Shown here in pieces: positions 8,431 through 17,123 of a DNA stretch of 64,000 nucleotides; positions within the stretch are counted from its first letter, which is position 1; every line of letters begins with the position of its first letter. Under the pieces are notes generated by a model. The model was not told the origin of the DNA. It did not search any database and saw nothing but the letters and a program-made list of their open reading frames with translations. The DNA is from Emcibacter sp. (GTDB taxonomy: Bacteria > Pseudomonadota > Alphaproteobacteria > Sphingomonadales > Emcibacteraceae). The translations under genes and the position numbers were made by a program. The stretch covers positions 124,001 through 188,000 of the forward strand of contig JAKIUQ010000003.1 in the NCBI GenBank assembly GCA_021647465.1, in the 5' to 3' direction.

Positions 8431-9141
8431 TTACGCCTGTACTTGTCTGCGGCCAAAGCCACCACGCTGAGAAGAGGGTTTTCCGTGGGTTGACTGATTT
8501 TGAAAGACGGTTCTCCTGAAATTCTTTTCCAGCCGATCATTGATATATTCCCATAGATCCTCAATTTCCGTCGCCGATTTACCGTCGGGATTTACTTCCA
8601 TAACCGTTCTGCCATCAATCATGGCAGAGGCATATTCTGTTCTGTGATGAAGCGTTATAGGGGCCACCGTTCCATGTTGCGACAGGGCAATTGCGGCATC
8701 AGAGGTAATGCGCGCCCGGGGGGTTGCCCCATTGACAACGAACATAAATGGTTTGTCGGTTCTGTCCGCAAGCTCAACAGTTCCGCCAGCGGCACGAAGG
8801 TCATGGGGGCTGGGCCTTGTGGGGATAACAATCAGGTCTGATACGGCAATGACACTCTGAATCGCCAGCGTAATCGCCGGCGGCGTATCTATGACCGCCA
8901 ATTTAAACCCTTGGGCGCGAAGCTCATCCAAATCTGTCATAAGCCGTGAAACATTGGTTTGGGCAAAGGCCGGGGTCGGCGCTTCCCGTTCATTCCACCA
9001 TTCTGTCAAGCTTCCTTGCGGGTCTGTATCGACCAAAACAACGGGCCCAGCCCCAGACAATTCAGCCTGTACGGCAACATGACCACTCAGCGTTGTTTTG
9101 CCTGATCCGCCTTTTTGCGAGGTAAACGCTAATACACGCAT
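8431..9141 (-). CDS. Orphan ParA/MinD-type ATPase
   Basis: A 236-residue ParA-superfamily ATPase with the deviant Walker A QKGGSGKTT (residues 9-17, signature lysine present), Walker A' DTDPQGS and Walker B VIDTPP. It is shorter than chromosomal ParA and lacks an N-terminal HTH, like ParF, PpfA or McdA proteins that position plasmids or protein clusters on the nucleoid. The cell's own chromosomal ParA/ParB pair is separate, at 54290-56076, so this copy is an orphan with another cargo. It is followed by an RHH gene and then a TPR-SPOR lipoprotein. The C-terminal 20 residues are Gln/Gly/Arg-rich. Confidence 0.82.
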   Translation of the reverse strand: MRVLAFTSQKGGSGKTTLSGHVAVQAELSGAGPVVLVDTDPQGSLTEWWNEREAPTPAFAQTNVSRLMTDLDELRAQGFKLAVIDTPPAITLAIQSVIAVSDLIVIPTRPSPHDLRAAGGTVELADRTDKPFMFVVNGATPRARITSDAAIALSQHGTVAPITLHHRTEYASAMIDGRTVMEVNPDGKSATEIEDLWEYINDRLEKNFRRTVFQNQSTHGKPSSQRGGFGRRQVQA

Positions 9142-9285
9142 ATTTTTTAACCCTATTCATTTAATAAAGAGATGCCCCAGCATCGGACTTTAACATCAGT
9201 GATACTATTTCATCTTTTTGAATTATGGCGAAAAGGTCTTAAGAAAGCGTAAAATATAGATAGCTTTTTCTTTTCTAACACTTTG

Positions 9286-9333
9286 ATAATCAATAGATTA
9301 TTTACATAAATTTCATTATATTGATGTTATAAT
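9286..9333. promoter_or_regulatory. ATAATC half-site cluster and extended -10 promoter
   Basis: The divergent gap between the parA-like gene and the Sel1-SPOR gene holds a perfect inverted repeat, ATAATC at 9286-9291 and GATTAT at 9296-9301. A second inverted repeat follows, ATTATA at 9315-9320 and TATAAT at 9328-9333, and a further ATAATC lies at 9329-9334. The last element is also an extended -10 (TG at 9325-9326, then TATAAT at 9328-9333) reading toward the Sel1-SPOR gene. RHH proteins commonly bind such short repeated half-sites, so this may be the operator or centromere-like site of the adjacent RHH protein. That link is inference. Confidence 0.4.
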
Positions 9334-9389
9334 CTTATTTCGACGACATAAATTAAGCCTTTAAAGCTCACCGGAAGGAGCGGAGAAAG

Positions 9390-10355
9390 ATGACCATGCC
9401 CTCTATGAAGTCCCATCTTTTGTCCATCGCGATCATAGGTACGGGCCTGTTATTAGTCCCTCAAACCACATATGCGACGGTTGCTGACGGGGTATATGCC
9501 TATGAAAAAGGCAATTACCAGCAAGCCCGCGCAGAATGGCTGCCCTATGCCGCCCTGGGAAATCCAAATGCCCTATATAATCTGGGGCAGCTTTCCCGCA
9601 TGGGCCGGGGCACAGAGCAGGACTTTATCAAGGCAGAGGAATATTACCTCAGGGCCGCCGAAAAAGGACATGTGGGGGCCCAGCGCAATCTGGGAACGCT
9701 CTATTATTTCGGGCGCATTAATGCCGTTGATCATGCCAAGGCTTTTCAATGGCTGATCAAGGCGGCCGCAAATGGCGATACCAAATCACAGCTTATGACA
9801 GGCACCATGTATTTTAACGGTGAGGCAACGCAAAAAGATAATATTCGCGCCTATGCCTGGGTCTTTCTATCATCCCAGAGCGGGCTTGCGCAGGCCATTG
9901 ACGCTCTGGATAAACTTACGGCTGTCATGACGCCGGAAGAGACCCTGCGGGCCAGAAATCTAGCGCCGACCTTAATATCCCGTCAGTTATCCCCCGATGA
10001 TGTCGGGCTTATGGTGCAGCAGCAGGAAGCCGATAACCCTCCCTCATCAACGCTGAATAACATCCCTCCGATTGCCCACACCGCCGCGCCAATAGGGGCC
10101 GCAGATAACTACCGGGTACAGATTGCCTCATTCAGCACAGAAAATGCCGCCCAAAAGGCCCTGAAAATAATACAAGATAAATTTCCCGAACTATTGAGCG
10201 GCCGTCAGGGGAATACCGAATATGTTGACCTTGGCAAAAAGGGCGTTTTTTATCGCCTGCAATTAAGTCCGTTCCAGAGTAAGTATGATGCGCAGGAATA
10301 TTGCCAGAAATTACAAGAAAATAACCAGAATTGTTATGTGATCAAAAGCCCTTAA
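9390..10355 (+). CDS. Sel1-repeat periplasmic protein with SPOR domain
   Basis: A 321-residue secreted protein. A signal peptide (about residues 1-29, ending TTYA) precedes three to four Sel1-like repeats (about 30-165; for example ALYNLGQLSRMGRGTEQDFIKAEEYYLRAA). A linker and a C-terminal SPOR domain follow (about 243-320; NYRVQIASFSTENAAQKAL, GVFYRLQLSPFQSKYDAQEYC). SPOR domains localise proteins to septal glycan strands lacking stem peptides. GGAAGGAGCGGAG lies just upstream of the ATG. The gene is divergent from the parA-like operon, whose last gene carries the same SPOR type, so the two may share a process such as division or envelope remodelling. Confidence 0.82.
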   Translation: MTMPSMKSHLLSIAIIGTGLLLVPQTTYATVADGVYAYEKGNYQQARAEWLPYAALGNPNALYNLGQLSRMGRGTEQDFIKAEEYYLRAAEKGHVGAQRNLGTLYYFGRINAVDHAKAFQWLIKAAANGDTKSQLMTGTMYFNGEATQKDNIRAYAWVFLSSQSGLAQAIDALDKLTAVMTPEETLRARNLAPTLISRQLSPDDVGLMVQQQEADNPPSSTLNNIPPIAHTAAPIGAADNYRVQIASFSTENAAQKALKIIQDKFPELLSGRQGNTEYVDLGKKGVFYRLQLSPFQSKYDAQEYCQKLQENNQNCYVIKSP

Positions 10356-10367
10356 GTTATACAGGCT

Positions 10368-12224
10368 TTAATGTAGGTCGTTGAAAGTAACCGCCATCAG
10401 GCCGCGCACGCTATTGCCCATATATATATGATCCGCGCGGCGAAGATCCGCGAGCGTCAGGCGTTTTTCTACTATTTTTACGGCAGGATCCTCGATCAAT
10501 GATTGGCGCAAGACCCCTTTCAACACACCGCAATCAAGGGGCGGCGTATATAAAATATCGTCCTTCTTCAGGAAAAGATTATTAAATGTCCCTTCCGTAA
10601 GTATGCCGGTTTCATTCTCAAAAATAACGTCATAACTGCCATATTTCTTTTGATGATTCTGCAATTCCTGATCAAATACAAGGCGATCCGTTGTCTTGTG
10701 AAACCGCATGGGGTCCCGGCTATCCGCCATTATGTCCGATAGGGTAATCATGGCGGGCTTATGTTCAGATAAACTATCCAATGGCGTAGAGGTTATAGAA
10801 ATTTTGCCTGTCTTGGAGAGCAAAAGCCTTACTTTCCATAATGTCTCTGGATCAAGCCAAAGAATATGGTTTTTCAGGTCATCCAGAATGGCCGGCACAT
10901 CGCAAGGAAAATCAAAATACCGGGCCGATGATATAAGTCGCGACATATGAAGATCCAGAAAATCCAGTCCACCCGCATCCTTTTGACGATCATCATGAGC
11001 AGACCAGCGCATGGTTTCAATCAGGTCAAAATCCCTAAAGTCCCCCGTCGCAAATTTCGCTTTCAGCAGGCATTCATCATATTCTTCCGCCGCGCGTGAA
11101 TCCGCCACAATCGCGCTTCCGATCCCCATTTCGCCGCGCCCTTCGGCATCAATGATGACGGTTCGAATGGGCACATTAAAACAGCAGTCCCCATCCGGGG
11201 CCATATAGCCAATGGCGCCGGTATATATTCCGCGCGGCCCTTTCTCTAATTCTGAAATAATCTCCATGGCCCGAATTTTGGGCGCGCCGGTGACCGAGCC
11301 ACAAGGAAACAAAGCCCGGATCAGATCAATAGCCCCCACATCTTCCGGGACCTCGGCCTCAATGGTTGAGGTCATCTGAAAAAGCGTCCGATATTTCTCA
11401 ACGTCATACAGGCTTTTAAGCTTGACGGTGCCGGGCGTAGCTATTCTGGCAAGGTCATTACGCAAAAGATCAACAATCATCAGATTTTCTGCCCGATTTT
11501 TTTCATCATTCTGCATAAAATGCGCATTATGATGATCCTCTTCCAGGTTTCGCCCCCGGGGGCAGGTTCCCTTCATGGGGCGCACATAAATTTTATGACC
11601 TTTTTTCTGGAAGAATAACTCCGGGCTCAGAGATAAAACCGTCTGGTCATCAGATTTTATAAAAGCCCCATATTCTACCTGCTGCGCCTTTCTCATGGCC
11701 GCATAATAGCTTTCAGCGTTGCCGGTAAAGTCAAACAAGGATTTTAGGGTGTAATTAACCTGATAAATATCGCCTGCTTTTAAATATTGGTGGATTTTCG
11801 CGGCAGCCGTTTCATATTCAGGGCGCGCAATATTTAACCTCACATTGCTCAGCTCATAGCCCTCTCTGGTCGATATTTCTGCCCAATGGGCTTCGCTGGC
11901 CTGCGGCGTAAGTTTGATTTGTTCTTTATAGACGCCAAACGACAATAACGGCGCATCTTGCGGCGAGCGGTAAAGCGGCGCTAACTTAGGTTCAAATATT
12001 AACCCGGCCTCATAGCTGATCCAACCCGCAATATAATAGCCCGCATCAAGATAGTCTTGAATCTTTTCAAAAGCCGCGCCCATATCACCCGGGCTATTCG
12101 CCGTGATCAGATCAAGGGGATTCTGGAATAAATATGCGGTGGCCTGATCAATCCGGCGGCCCTTCGCCGGCGGTCTGTTATTGTCCAGAAAAACCGAAAA
12201 GTCGGCGCATTTTTTTCGTGTCAT
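10368..12224 (-). CDS. pabB: Aminodeoxychorismate synthase PabB fused to aminodeoxychorismate lyase PabC
   Basis: A 618-residue two-domain enzyme of p-aminobenzoate and folate synthesis. The N-terminal chorismate-binding domain (about 1-390) has KAGDIYQVNYTL, SLSPELFF and GSVTGAPKIRAMEII. It carries PMKGT at 216-220, where lysine (K218) marks PabB; anthranilate synthases have alanine at this place. The C-terminal part (about 400-618) is a class IV aminotransferase fold with ENETGILTEGTFNNLF and CGVLKGVLRQSLIE, matching 4-amino-4-deoxychorismate lyase. The fusion is known in many bacteria and lets the ADC intermediate pass directly to the lyase. No pabA glutaminase gene is nearby. Confidence 0.9.
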   Translation of the reverse strand: MTRKKCADFSVFLDNNRPPAKGRRIDQATAYLFQNPLDLITANSPGDMGAAFEKIQDYLDAGYYIAGWISYEAGLIFEPKLAPLYRSPQDAPLLSFGVYKEQIKLTPQASEAHWAEISTREGYELSNVRLNIARPEYETAAAKIHQYLKAGDIYQVNYTLKSLFDFTGNAESYYAAMRKAQQVEYGAFIKSDDQTVLSLSPELFFQKKGHKIYVRPMKGTCPRGRNLEEDHHNAHFMQNDEKNRAENLMIVDLLRNDLARIATPGTVKLKSLYDVEKYRTLFQMTSTIEAEVPEDVGAIDLIRALFPCGSVTGAPKIRAMEIISELEKGPRGIYTGAIGYMAPDGDCCFNVPIRTVIIDAEGRGEMGIGSAIVADSRAAEEYDECLLKAKFATGDFRDFDLIETMRWSAHDDRQKDAGGLDFLDLHMSRLISSARYFDFPCDVPAILDDLKNHILWLDPETLWKVRLLLSKTGKISITSTPLDSLSEHKPAMITLSDIMADSRDPMRFHKTTDRLVFDQELQNHQKKYGSYDVIFENETGILTEGTFNNLFLKKDDILYTPPLDCGVLKGVLRQSLIEDPAVKIVEKRLTLADLRRADHIYMGNSVRGLMAVTFNDLH

Positions 12225-12377
12225 ATGCTCTCTGCCCAGTCACTTTACGTTGCCATTGTGCTTATAGCATTACCTATAATTATAGAACAATATGGATTTT
12301 ATATTATGGACTTCACGGCCATAAGTATTATATTCACCAAAGACGGGCAAAGAAATAAAAACTAATAAGGGGTTATC

Positions 12378-13187
12378 TTGACTTTACTTCAAATTATCGT
12401 GCTTGCCATTGTTCAGGGTATAACTGAATTCCTGCCCATAAGCTCATCAGGACATTTAATTCTTGTCCCCAGATTGACCGACTGGCCCGATCAGGGCCTG
12501 CTGATGGATGTGGGCGTACATGTGGGCACGCTTGCGGCGGTCACCATTTATTTTCGCGCGGATGTGGCGCGCATGATTGCCGCATTCTGGCATATGATCA
12601 CCTTAAAAAAAGAGACAAACCAGCCGGATAAACGGTTGATGATTGCCATTATACTCTCCACAATTCCGGTTGTTCTCATTGGGGGGCTTGCGTCAAAAAT
12701 GGGCTGGACGGATGCCTGGCGCACCATCGAGGTTATTGGCTGGACCAGTATTATTTTCGGCATCCTGCTTTATATTCTGGATCATAAATGCGGCGCGGCG
12801 CGCAAGATTTCAGATATGCGCTATGGTCATGCCATACTGATCGGTTTTGCACAGGTTCTGGCCATCATCCCGGGGACCAGCCGCTCTGGCATTACCATGA
12901 CAGCGGCGCGCGGCTTGGGGTTTAGCCGGACAGAGGCCGCACGCTTTTCCATGCTGATGTCCATTCCGACCATTCTGGCAGCAGGCGTGCTGGAGGGGGT
13001 TAAGGTTGTTGAAAACGGCAGTATGACGCTCGGGCTTGATATATTCCTCGGCGCGGGCCTGTCCTTCATTACCGCTCTGCTGGCGATTGCCGGGCTGATG
13101 AAATGGCTTGAAAAATCCAGCATGACGCCGTTTGTAATTTACCGCGTTCTTCTGGGGCTTGGGCTGCTCGTCCTCGTTTACTGGTAA
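12378..13187 (+). CDS. uppP: Undecaprenyl-diphosphatase UppP (BacA)
   Basis: A 269-residue multi-spanning membrane enzyme that dephosphorylates undecaprenyl pyrophosphate to recycle the lipid carrier for peptidoglycan and LPS precursors. Both signature motifs are present: QGITEFLPISSSGHL at residues 13-27 (E17 in the catalytic Glu-rich motif) and the PGTSRSG motif near residue 168. The start codon is TTG at 12378, supported by AAGGGG 5-8 bases upstream and by a typical BacA N-terminus. The stop codon is separated by one base from the stop of the convergent PAS gene. Confidence 0.95.
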   Translation: MTLLQIIVLAIVQGITEFLPISSSGHLILVPRLTDWPDQGLLMDVGVHVGTLAAVTIYFRADVARMIAAFWHMITLKKETNQPDKRLMIAIILSTIPVVLIGGLASKMGWTDAWRTIEVIGWTSIIFGILLYILDHKCGAARKISDMRYGHAILIGFAQVLAIIPGTSRSGITMTAARGLGFSRTEAARFSMLMSIPTILAAGVLEGVKVVENGSMTLGLDIFLGAGLSFITALLAIAGLMKWLEKSSMTPFVIYRVLLGLGLLVLVYW

Positions 13188-13188
13188 G

Positions 13189-13647
13189 TTATTTAAAAAA
13201 ATGAAGCTGGGAAATGATGATGTCCACATTCTCATTATCGCTGGACATCGGTAAGGTCAGGGTCGTGTAATAATTATAATCTTCGGATTCAATCGGGAAT
13301 TTAGCCTTGTAATAATAGGCTTTCTTTGTTTTTATCAAAGCTGTCAGGCGTCTGATGATATCTTTTGCAAAAGATATTTGGTCCAATTGTAAATTAGTCC
13401 CTTCAAGCCCAAAGGCCTGAACAAGGTCTGTGCCAAATAGCCGAACTTTGAACGTGGGTTTTTCCCCACCAGAAACATCAGCCATCCATATGCCTGATAA
13501 CAAATGAGGTATATCCATGGGATTTAAATCCTGCCGGCTCGGCATGTGCCTATCCCCCCTGATCTTTACCCAATACTCAAATAAACCGCGTTGCTTATCA
13601 GACGTAAATCCCTGAGGATCCAAAGCCTCTATCGCTTTATTATACAA
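13189..13647 (-). CDS. PAS-domain protein of the alphaproteobacterial PAS_5 type
   Basis: A 152-residue soluble protein dominated by one PAS-like domain of the PF07310 kind: YWVKIRGDRHMPSRQDLNPMDIPHLLSGIWMADV, followed by FKVRLFGTDLVQAFGLEGTN. Family members are common in alphaproteobacteria and mostly of unknown function. No output domain is attached. The start is TTG at 13647, with AAGGG about 8 bases upstream and no better ATG nearby. The 3' end abuts uppP with a one-base gap. A second, longer protein with the same fold lies at 32742-33926. Confidence 0.72.
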   Translation of the reverse strand: MYNKAIEALDPQGFTSDKQRGLFEYWVKIRGDRHMPSRQDLNPMDIPHLLSGIWMADVSGGEKPTFKVRLFGTDLVQAFGLEGTNLQLDQISFAKDIIRRLTALIKTKKAYYYKAKFPIESEDYNYYTTLTLPMSSDNENVDIIISQLHFFK

Positions 13648-13764
13648 AAACTTATCCCTTATATGAAATCGTAATTGTTTTATTTAGCAAGTGATAATAA
13701 ACAAAATATGTTAATAAACAAGAAATAGTAAATATATGTAATAAAATAAGCCGTTTTGTATTTT

Positions 13765-13780
13765 ATCATATGCATATGAT
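13765..13780. promoter_or_regulatory. perfect 16-bp palindrome
   Basis: ATCATATGCATATGAT is fully self-complementary. It lies in the AT-rich gap between the stop of the MatB-like gene (13791) and the start of the PAS gene (13647), upstream of the latter. It has operator-like symmetry with no known owner. Confidence 0.35.
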
Positions 13781-13790
13781 TAGAATATTT

Positions 13791-15305
13791 TCATCGCCTA
13801 TTAAATAGGTTTTTATACTGTTCCCGCAGCGCTTTTTTTTGAATTTTCCCCATGACATTCCGGGGCAGGGCGTCCACAGTGATGATGCGCTTTGGTACTT
13901 TATAGGCCGCAAGTTTCTTTACCAGAACGTCCCTGGTCGCCCTCTCATCAATCACCTTGCCCGGATTACGTGCAACAATGGCTGTCACTCCTTCGCCATA
14001 ATCCGCGTGGGGCAGGCCAATGACGGCGCTTTCGCTCACTTGCGGCAGGGCATCAATAACCGCTTCGATTTCTGCGGGATATACATTCAAACCGCCCGTT
14101 ATGATCAAATCTTTATCCCGGCCCGAAATATGAATATAGCCCTGATCGTCGATATAGCCCAGGTCGCCAGTGATAAAAAAACCGTCCGGCCTGAATTCAG
14201 CGGCGGTTTTTTCCGGCATCCGCCAATAGCCCTTGAAAATATTCGGGCCGCGCACTTCAATGATGCCGATCTCTCCTTGCGGGAGCAGACGGCCCGTCTT
14301 TACGTCCGCGATGCGCAGATCAACCCCCGGAAGCGGGAGCCCCACCGTACCGGCCCGGCGGGGGCCATCATAAGGGTTTGACGTATTCATATTGGTTTCT
14401 GTCATGCCGTAACGTTCAAGAATAGCATGACCCGTTCGCGCCGAAAATTCTTTATGGGTTTCGGAGGAAAGCGGCGCGGAACCAGATATAAAAAGCCGCA
14501 TATTCCGGGCCATATCCGCCTTGAATTCCTTTAAAGCCAACAATCGGTGGTAATGAGTGGGAACGCCCATCATGACAGTGGCCCTTGGCAATAACCCGCA
14601 GAGCACCGCCGCATCAAACTTTGTCATAAACAGCAAAGAGCTGCCCGAGAAAAGAACGATATTCGTTGCAACAAAAAGGCCATGCGTATGATAAATTGGC
14701 AACCCATGAAGCAATATATCATCAGAAGTAAATTGCCAAAAATCCCTTAAAATTCTGGCGTTAGACGTCAGATTTTCGTGGGTCAGCATCGCGCCTTTTG
14801 ATCGGCCCGTCGTGCCGGACGTATATAATATAGCAGCAAGGTCATCGGCCTTTCTGGGGGCAGTTTTGAAACTGGCCTCTGATTTTTCAGCAAGGGCGGC
14901 CAAGCTACCGGCCCCGTTCATGGTTTGCACCTCCATTCCGCCCAGTCTTGCCGCAAGCGCCTTAAATTCATCCTTGACCTGAGGGCGACAAATAGCAAGC
15001 ACGGGTTCCGCGTCACCCAAAAAATACGCCACCTCATCCATGGTATAACCCGTATTTAACGGCAAATAAACCGCACCCGCGCGCAGGCAGGCAAGGTATA
15101 AAAACAACGCCTTTGGGCTTTTATCCACCTGAACGGCAACCCTGTCACCCGCCTTAACGCCCAAAGAAATCAATGCATTTGCATATTTTGCAGACAATGC
15201 CAGCATATCACCATAGGAATATTTATCGCCGCCCGTTGTTTCAAGGAACGGGGCATCTTTGCAGGTGATTCTGCTTTCTATGGCCTCAAATAAATTGGCC
15301 GACAT
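13791..15305 (-). CDS. matB: Malonate--CoA ligase (MatB-like)
   Basis: A 504-residue ANL-superfamily ligase. The P-loop motif is LYTSGTTGRSKGAMLTH, the adenylate site is ERYGMTETNMNTSNPY, the hinge region is TGDLGYIDDQGYIHISGRDKDLI, and the catalytic lysine lies in the C-terminal MGKIQKKALR. The N-terminal phrase YLPLNTGYTMDEVAYFLGDAEP and the mid-region MMGVPTHYHRLLA match malonyl-CoA synthetases in wording and length. It would make malonyl-CoA from malonate, ATP and CoA. It is the last of seven same-strand genes running from the TonB receptor through the amine dehydrogenase, so its acid substrate may come from amine oxidation. Substrate specificity is not proven by sequence. Confidence 0.82.
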   Translation of the reverse strand: MSANLFEAIESRITCKDAPFLETTGGDKYSYGDMLALSAKYANALISLGVKAGDRVAVQVDKSPKALFLYLACLRAGAVYLPLNTGYTMDEVAYFLGDAEPVLAICRPQVKDEFKALAARLGGMEVQTMNGAGSLAALAEKSEASFKTAPRKADDLAAILYTSGTTGRSKGAMLTHENLTSNARILRDFWQFTSDDILLHGLPIYHTHGLFVATNIVLFSGSSLLFMTKFDAAVLCGLLPRATVMMGVPTHYHRLLALKEFKADMARNMRLFISGSAPLSSETHKEFSARTGHAILERYGMTETNMNTSNPYDGPRRAGTVGLPLPGVDLRIADVKTGRLLPQGEIGIIEVRGPNIFKGYWRMPEKTAAEFRPDGFFITGDLGYIDDQGYIHISGRDKDLIITGGLNVYPAEIEAVIDALPQVSESAVIGLPHADYGEGVTAIVARNPGKVIDERATRDVLVKKLAAYKVPKRIITVDALPRNVMGKIQKKALREQYKNLFNRR

Positions 15306-15373
15306 GACGAATTCCCAAAATTATGCTGTTAAGGGGAAGTATTAATATCATGAGGTTCCCTCAGGCCATTTTT

Positions 15374-17068
15374 TCAGGCGGTCTCTATTTCTTGAAGGCC
15401 CAATTCTTTGATCATTTGATCACGCATGACAAATTTTTGAATTTTCCCTGTAACGGTCATGGGAAACGCATCCACAAAACGAACATAGCGGGGAATTTTA
15501 TAATGGGCAATCTGGTTTTTACAAAAATCACGCATCTCTTCTGCCGTTGACGTCTCCCCGGGTTTCAGGCAAATCCAGATACAAAGCTCTTCGCCATATT
15601 TTTCATCGGGCAGGCCAAATACCTGCGCGTCCTGAATTTTCAGATGGCGATAAAAATACTCCTCAACTTCACGCGGGTAGACATTCTCGCCGCCCCGGAT
15701 CACCATGTCTTTGACCCGTCCCACGATATTACCGTAGCCATCCTCATCCAGAATTGCCAAATCACCTGTGTGCATCCAGCCCTCCTCGTCAATGGTTTCT
15801 GCCGTGCGTTCCGCGTCTGCCCAATAGCCTTTCATAACGGAATAACCCCTTGTGCATAGCTCACCCTTTACGCCGCGCGCCGTCATATTGCCCGCCTCAT
15901 CAATGATTTTAACCTCCACATGGGGATGAATGCGGCCCACGGTGGATACCCGTTTTTCAAGAAGGTCGTCGGTGCTGCTTTGAAAGCTGACCGGGCTGGT
16001 TTCCGTCATGCCATACGCAATGGTGACTTCCGTCATATTCATTTCAGAGATAACCCTTTTCATCACCTCGATCGGGCAGGATGAACCCGCCATAATGCCG
16101 GTTCTTAATGTCCCAAGGTCAAATCTGTCAAAATCAGGCAACTCCAGTTCCGCGATGAACATTGTCGGCACCCCGTGAAGGGCCGTGCATTTTTCCTGTT
16201 CAATCGTCGCAAGCGTTTGCGCCGGGTCAAAAGCTTCGCCCGGGAAAACCATACAGGCCCCGTGGGTGACGCATGTCAGGCTGCCCATCACCATACCAAA
16301 ACAATGATAGAGCGGCACCGGAATACATAAGCGATCCTGCGGCGTGAAATTCATCGCCCGCCCGACAAAATATCCGTTATTCAGGATATTATGATGGGTT
16401 AATGTGGCCCCTTTCGGCGCGCCCGTTGTGCCGCTGGTGAACTGAATATTGATCGCATCTTGCGGCTTAAGGGTGGTTTGTATTATTTTAAGCTTGCTGT
16501 ATGAATCCTCCCCCGCGCGTGACATAATCTCATCAAAATTATAAAAGCCGGCTGTTTTATCGCTGCCAAGCCGGATCAGGGTTTTTAGAAAAGGCAGTTT
16601 TTCTGACATTAATTGCCCCGGCGCAGATGCGGCCAGCTCCGGTGCCAATTCTTCCAGCATCGCAATATAGGCACTGGTCTTGAAGCTCTCTGCCGTGATC
16701 AGGGCCTTGCATTCCACTTTATTCAGGGCATATTCCAGTTCAGACAGGCGGTAAGCCGGATTGATGTTCACTTGAATAAGGCCCGCTTTTGCGGTGGCAT
16801 ATTGCGTGATTACCCATTCCGCGCAGTTGGGCGCCCATATGCCAACCCGGTCCCCGGGCTCAAGCCCCAAAGACAATAGCCCTGCCGCGCAGGCCTCTAT
16901 CTTCTGCGCAAGCCGGGCATAGGTCCAGCGTATATCCTGATCACATACCACAAGGGCTTCCCGGCCAGCGTATTTTACAGCAGCCTGATCAAACATATCG
17001 CCAATTGTTTGAAATATCAGCGCGGGTTCTTCATCGCCCTTCACATAACTCTGTCGCTGTGAATTCAT
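15374..17068 (-). CDS. Acyl-CoA synthetase, ACSF2/FadD-like AMP-forming ligase
   Basis: A 564-residue AMP-forming ligase with FTSGTTGAPKGATLTHHNILNN, the adenylate motif AYGMTETSPVSFQS, GWMHTGDLAILDEDGYGNIVGR, and the C-terminal lysine in VTGKIQKFVMR. The IWAPNCAEWV and VNINPAYRLSELEYALN stretches resemble the ACSF2 group of medium-chain fatty-acyl and aryl-acid ligases. It would activate the carboxylic acid formed downstream of the amine dehydrogenase and aldehyde dehydrogenase. AAAGGAT lies upstream of the ATG. Gaps of 55 bases to qhpB and 68 bases to the MatB-like gene are compatible with one transcript. Confidence 0.82.
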   Translation of the reverse strand: MNSQRQSYVKGDEEPALIFQTIGDMFDQAAVKYAGREALVVCDQDIRWTYARLAQKIEACAAGLLSLGLEPGDRVGIWAPNCAEWVITQYATAKAGLIQVNINPAYRLSELEYALNKVECKALITAESFKTSAYIAMLEELAPELAASAPGQLMSEKLPFLKTLIRLGSDKTAGFYNFDEIMSRAGEDSYSKLKIIQTTLKPQDAINIQFTSGTTGAPKGATLTHHNILNNGYFVGRAMNFTPQDRLCIPVPLYHCFGMVMGSLTCVTHGACMVFPGEAFDPAQTLATIEQEKCTALHGVPTMFIAELELPDFDRFDLGTLRTGIMAGSSCPIEVMKRVISEMNMTEVTIAYGMTETSPVSFQSSTDDLLEKRVSTVGRIHPHVEVKIIDEAGNMTARGVKGELCTRGYSVMKGYWADAERTAETIDEEGWMHTGDLAILDEDGYGNIVGRVKDMVIRGGENVYPREVEEYFYRHLKIQDAQVFGLPDEKYGEELCIWICLKPGETSTAEEMRDFCKNQIAHYKIPRYVRFVDAFPMTVTGKIQKFVMRDQMIKELGLQEIETA

Positions 17069-17123
17069 TTTTATCCTTTAAAACCATGTCCCTCAGACCC
17101 ATAAATACTGGTATAGGGACCAT

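Noticed and set aside
12810..13235. Minus-strand frames opposite uppP
   Set aside because: They are shadows of the uppP coding sequence with low-complexity translations.
13839..14381. 180-codon + strand frame opposite the MatB-like gene
   Set aside because: It mirrors the codon pattern of the real gene on the other strand and shows no family motif.
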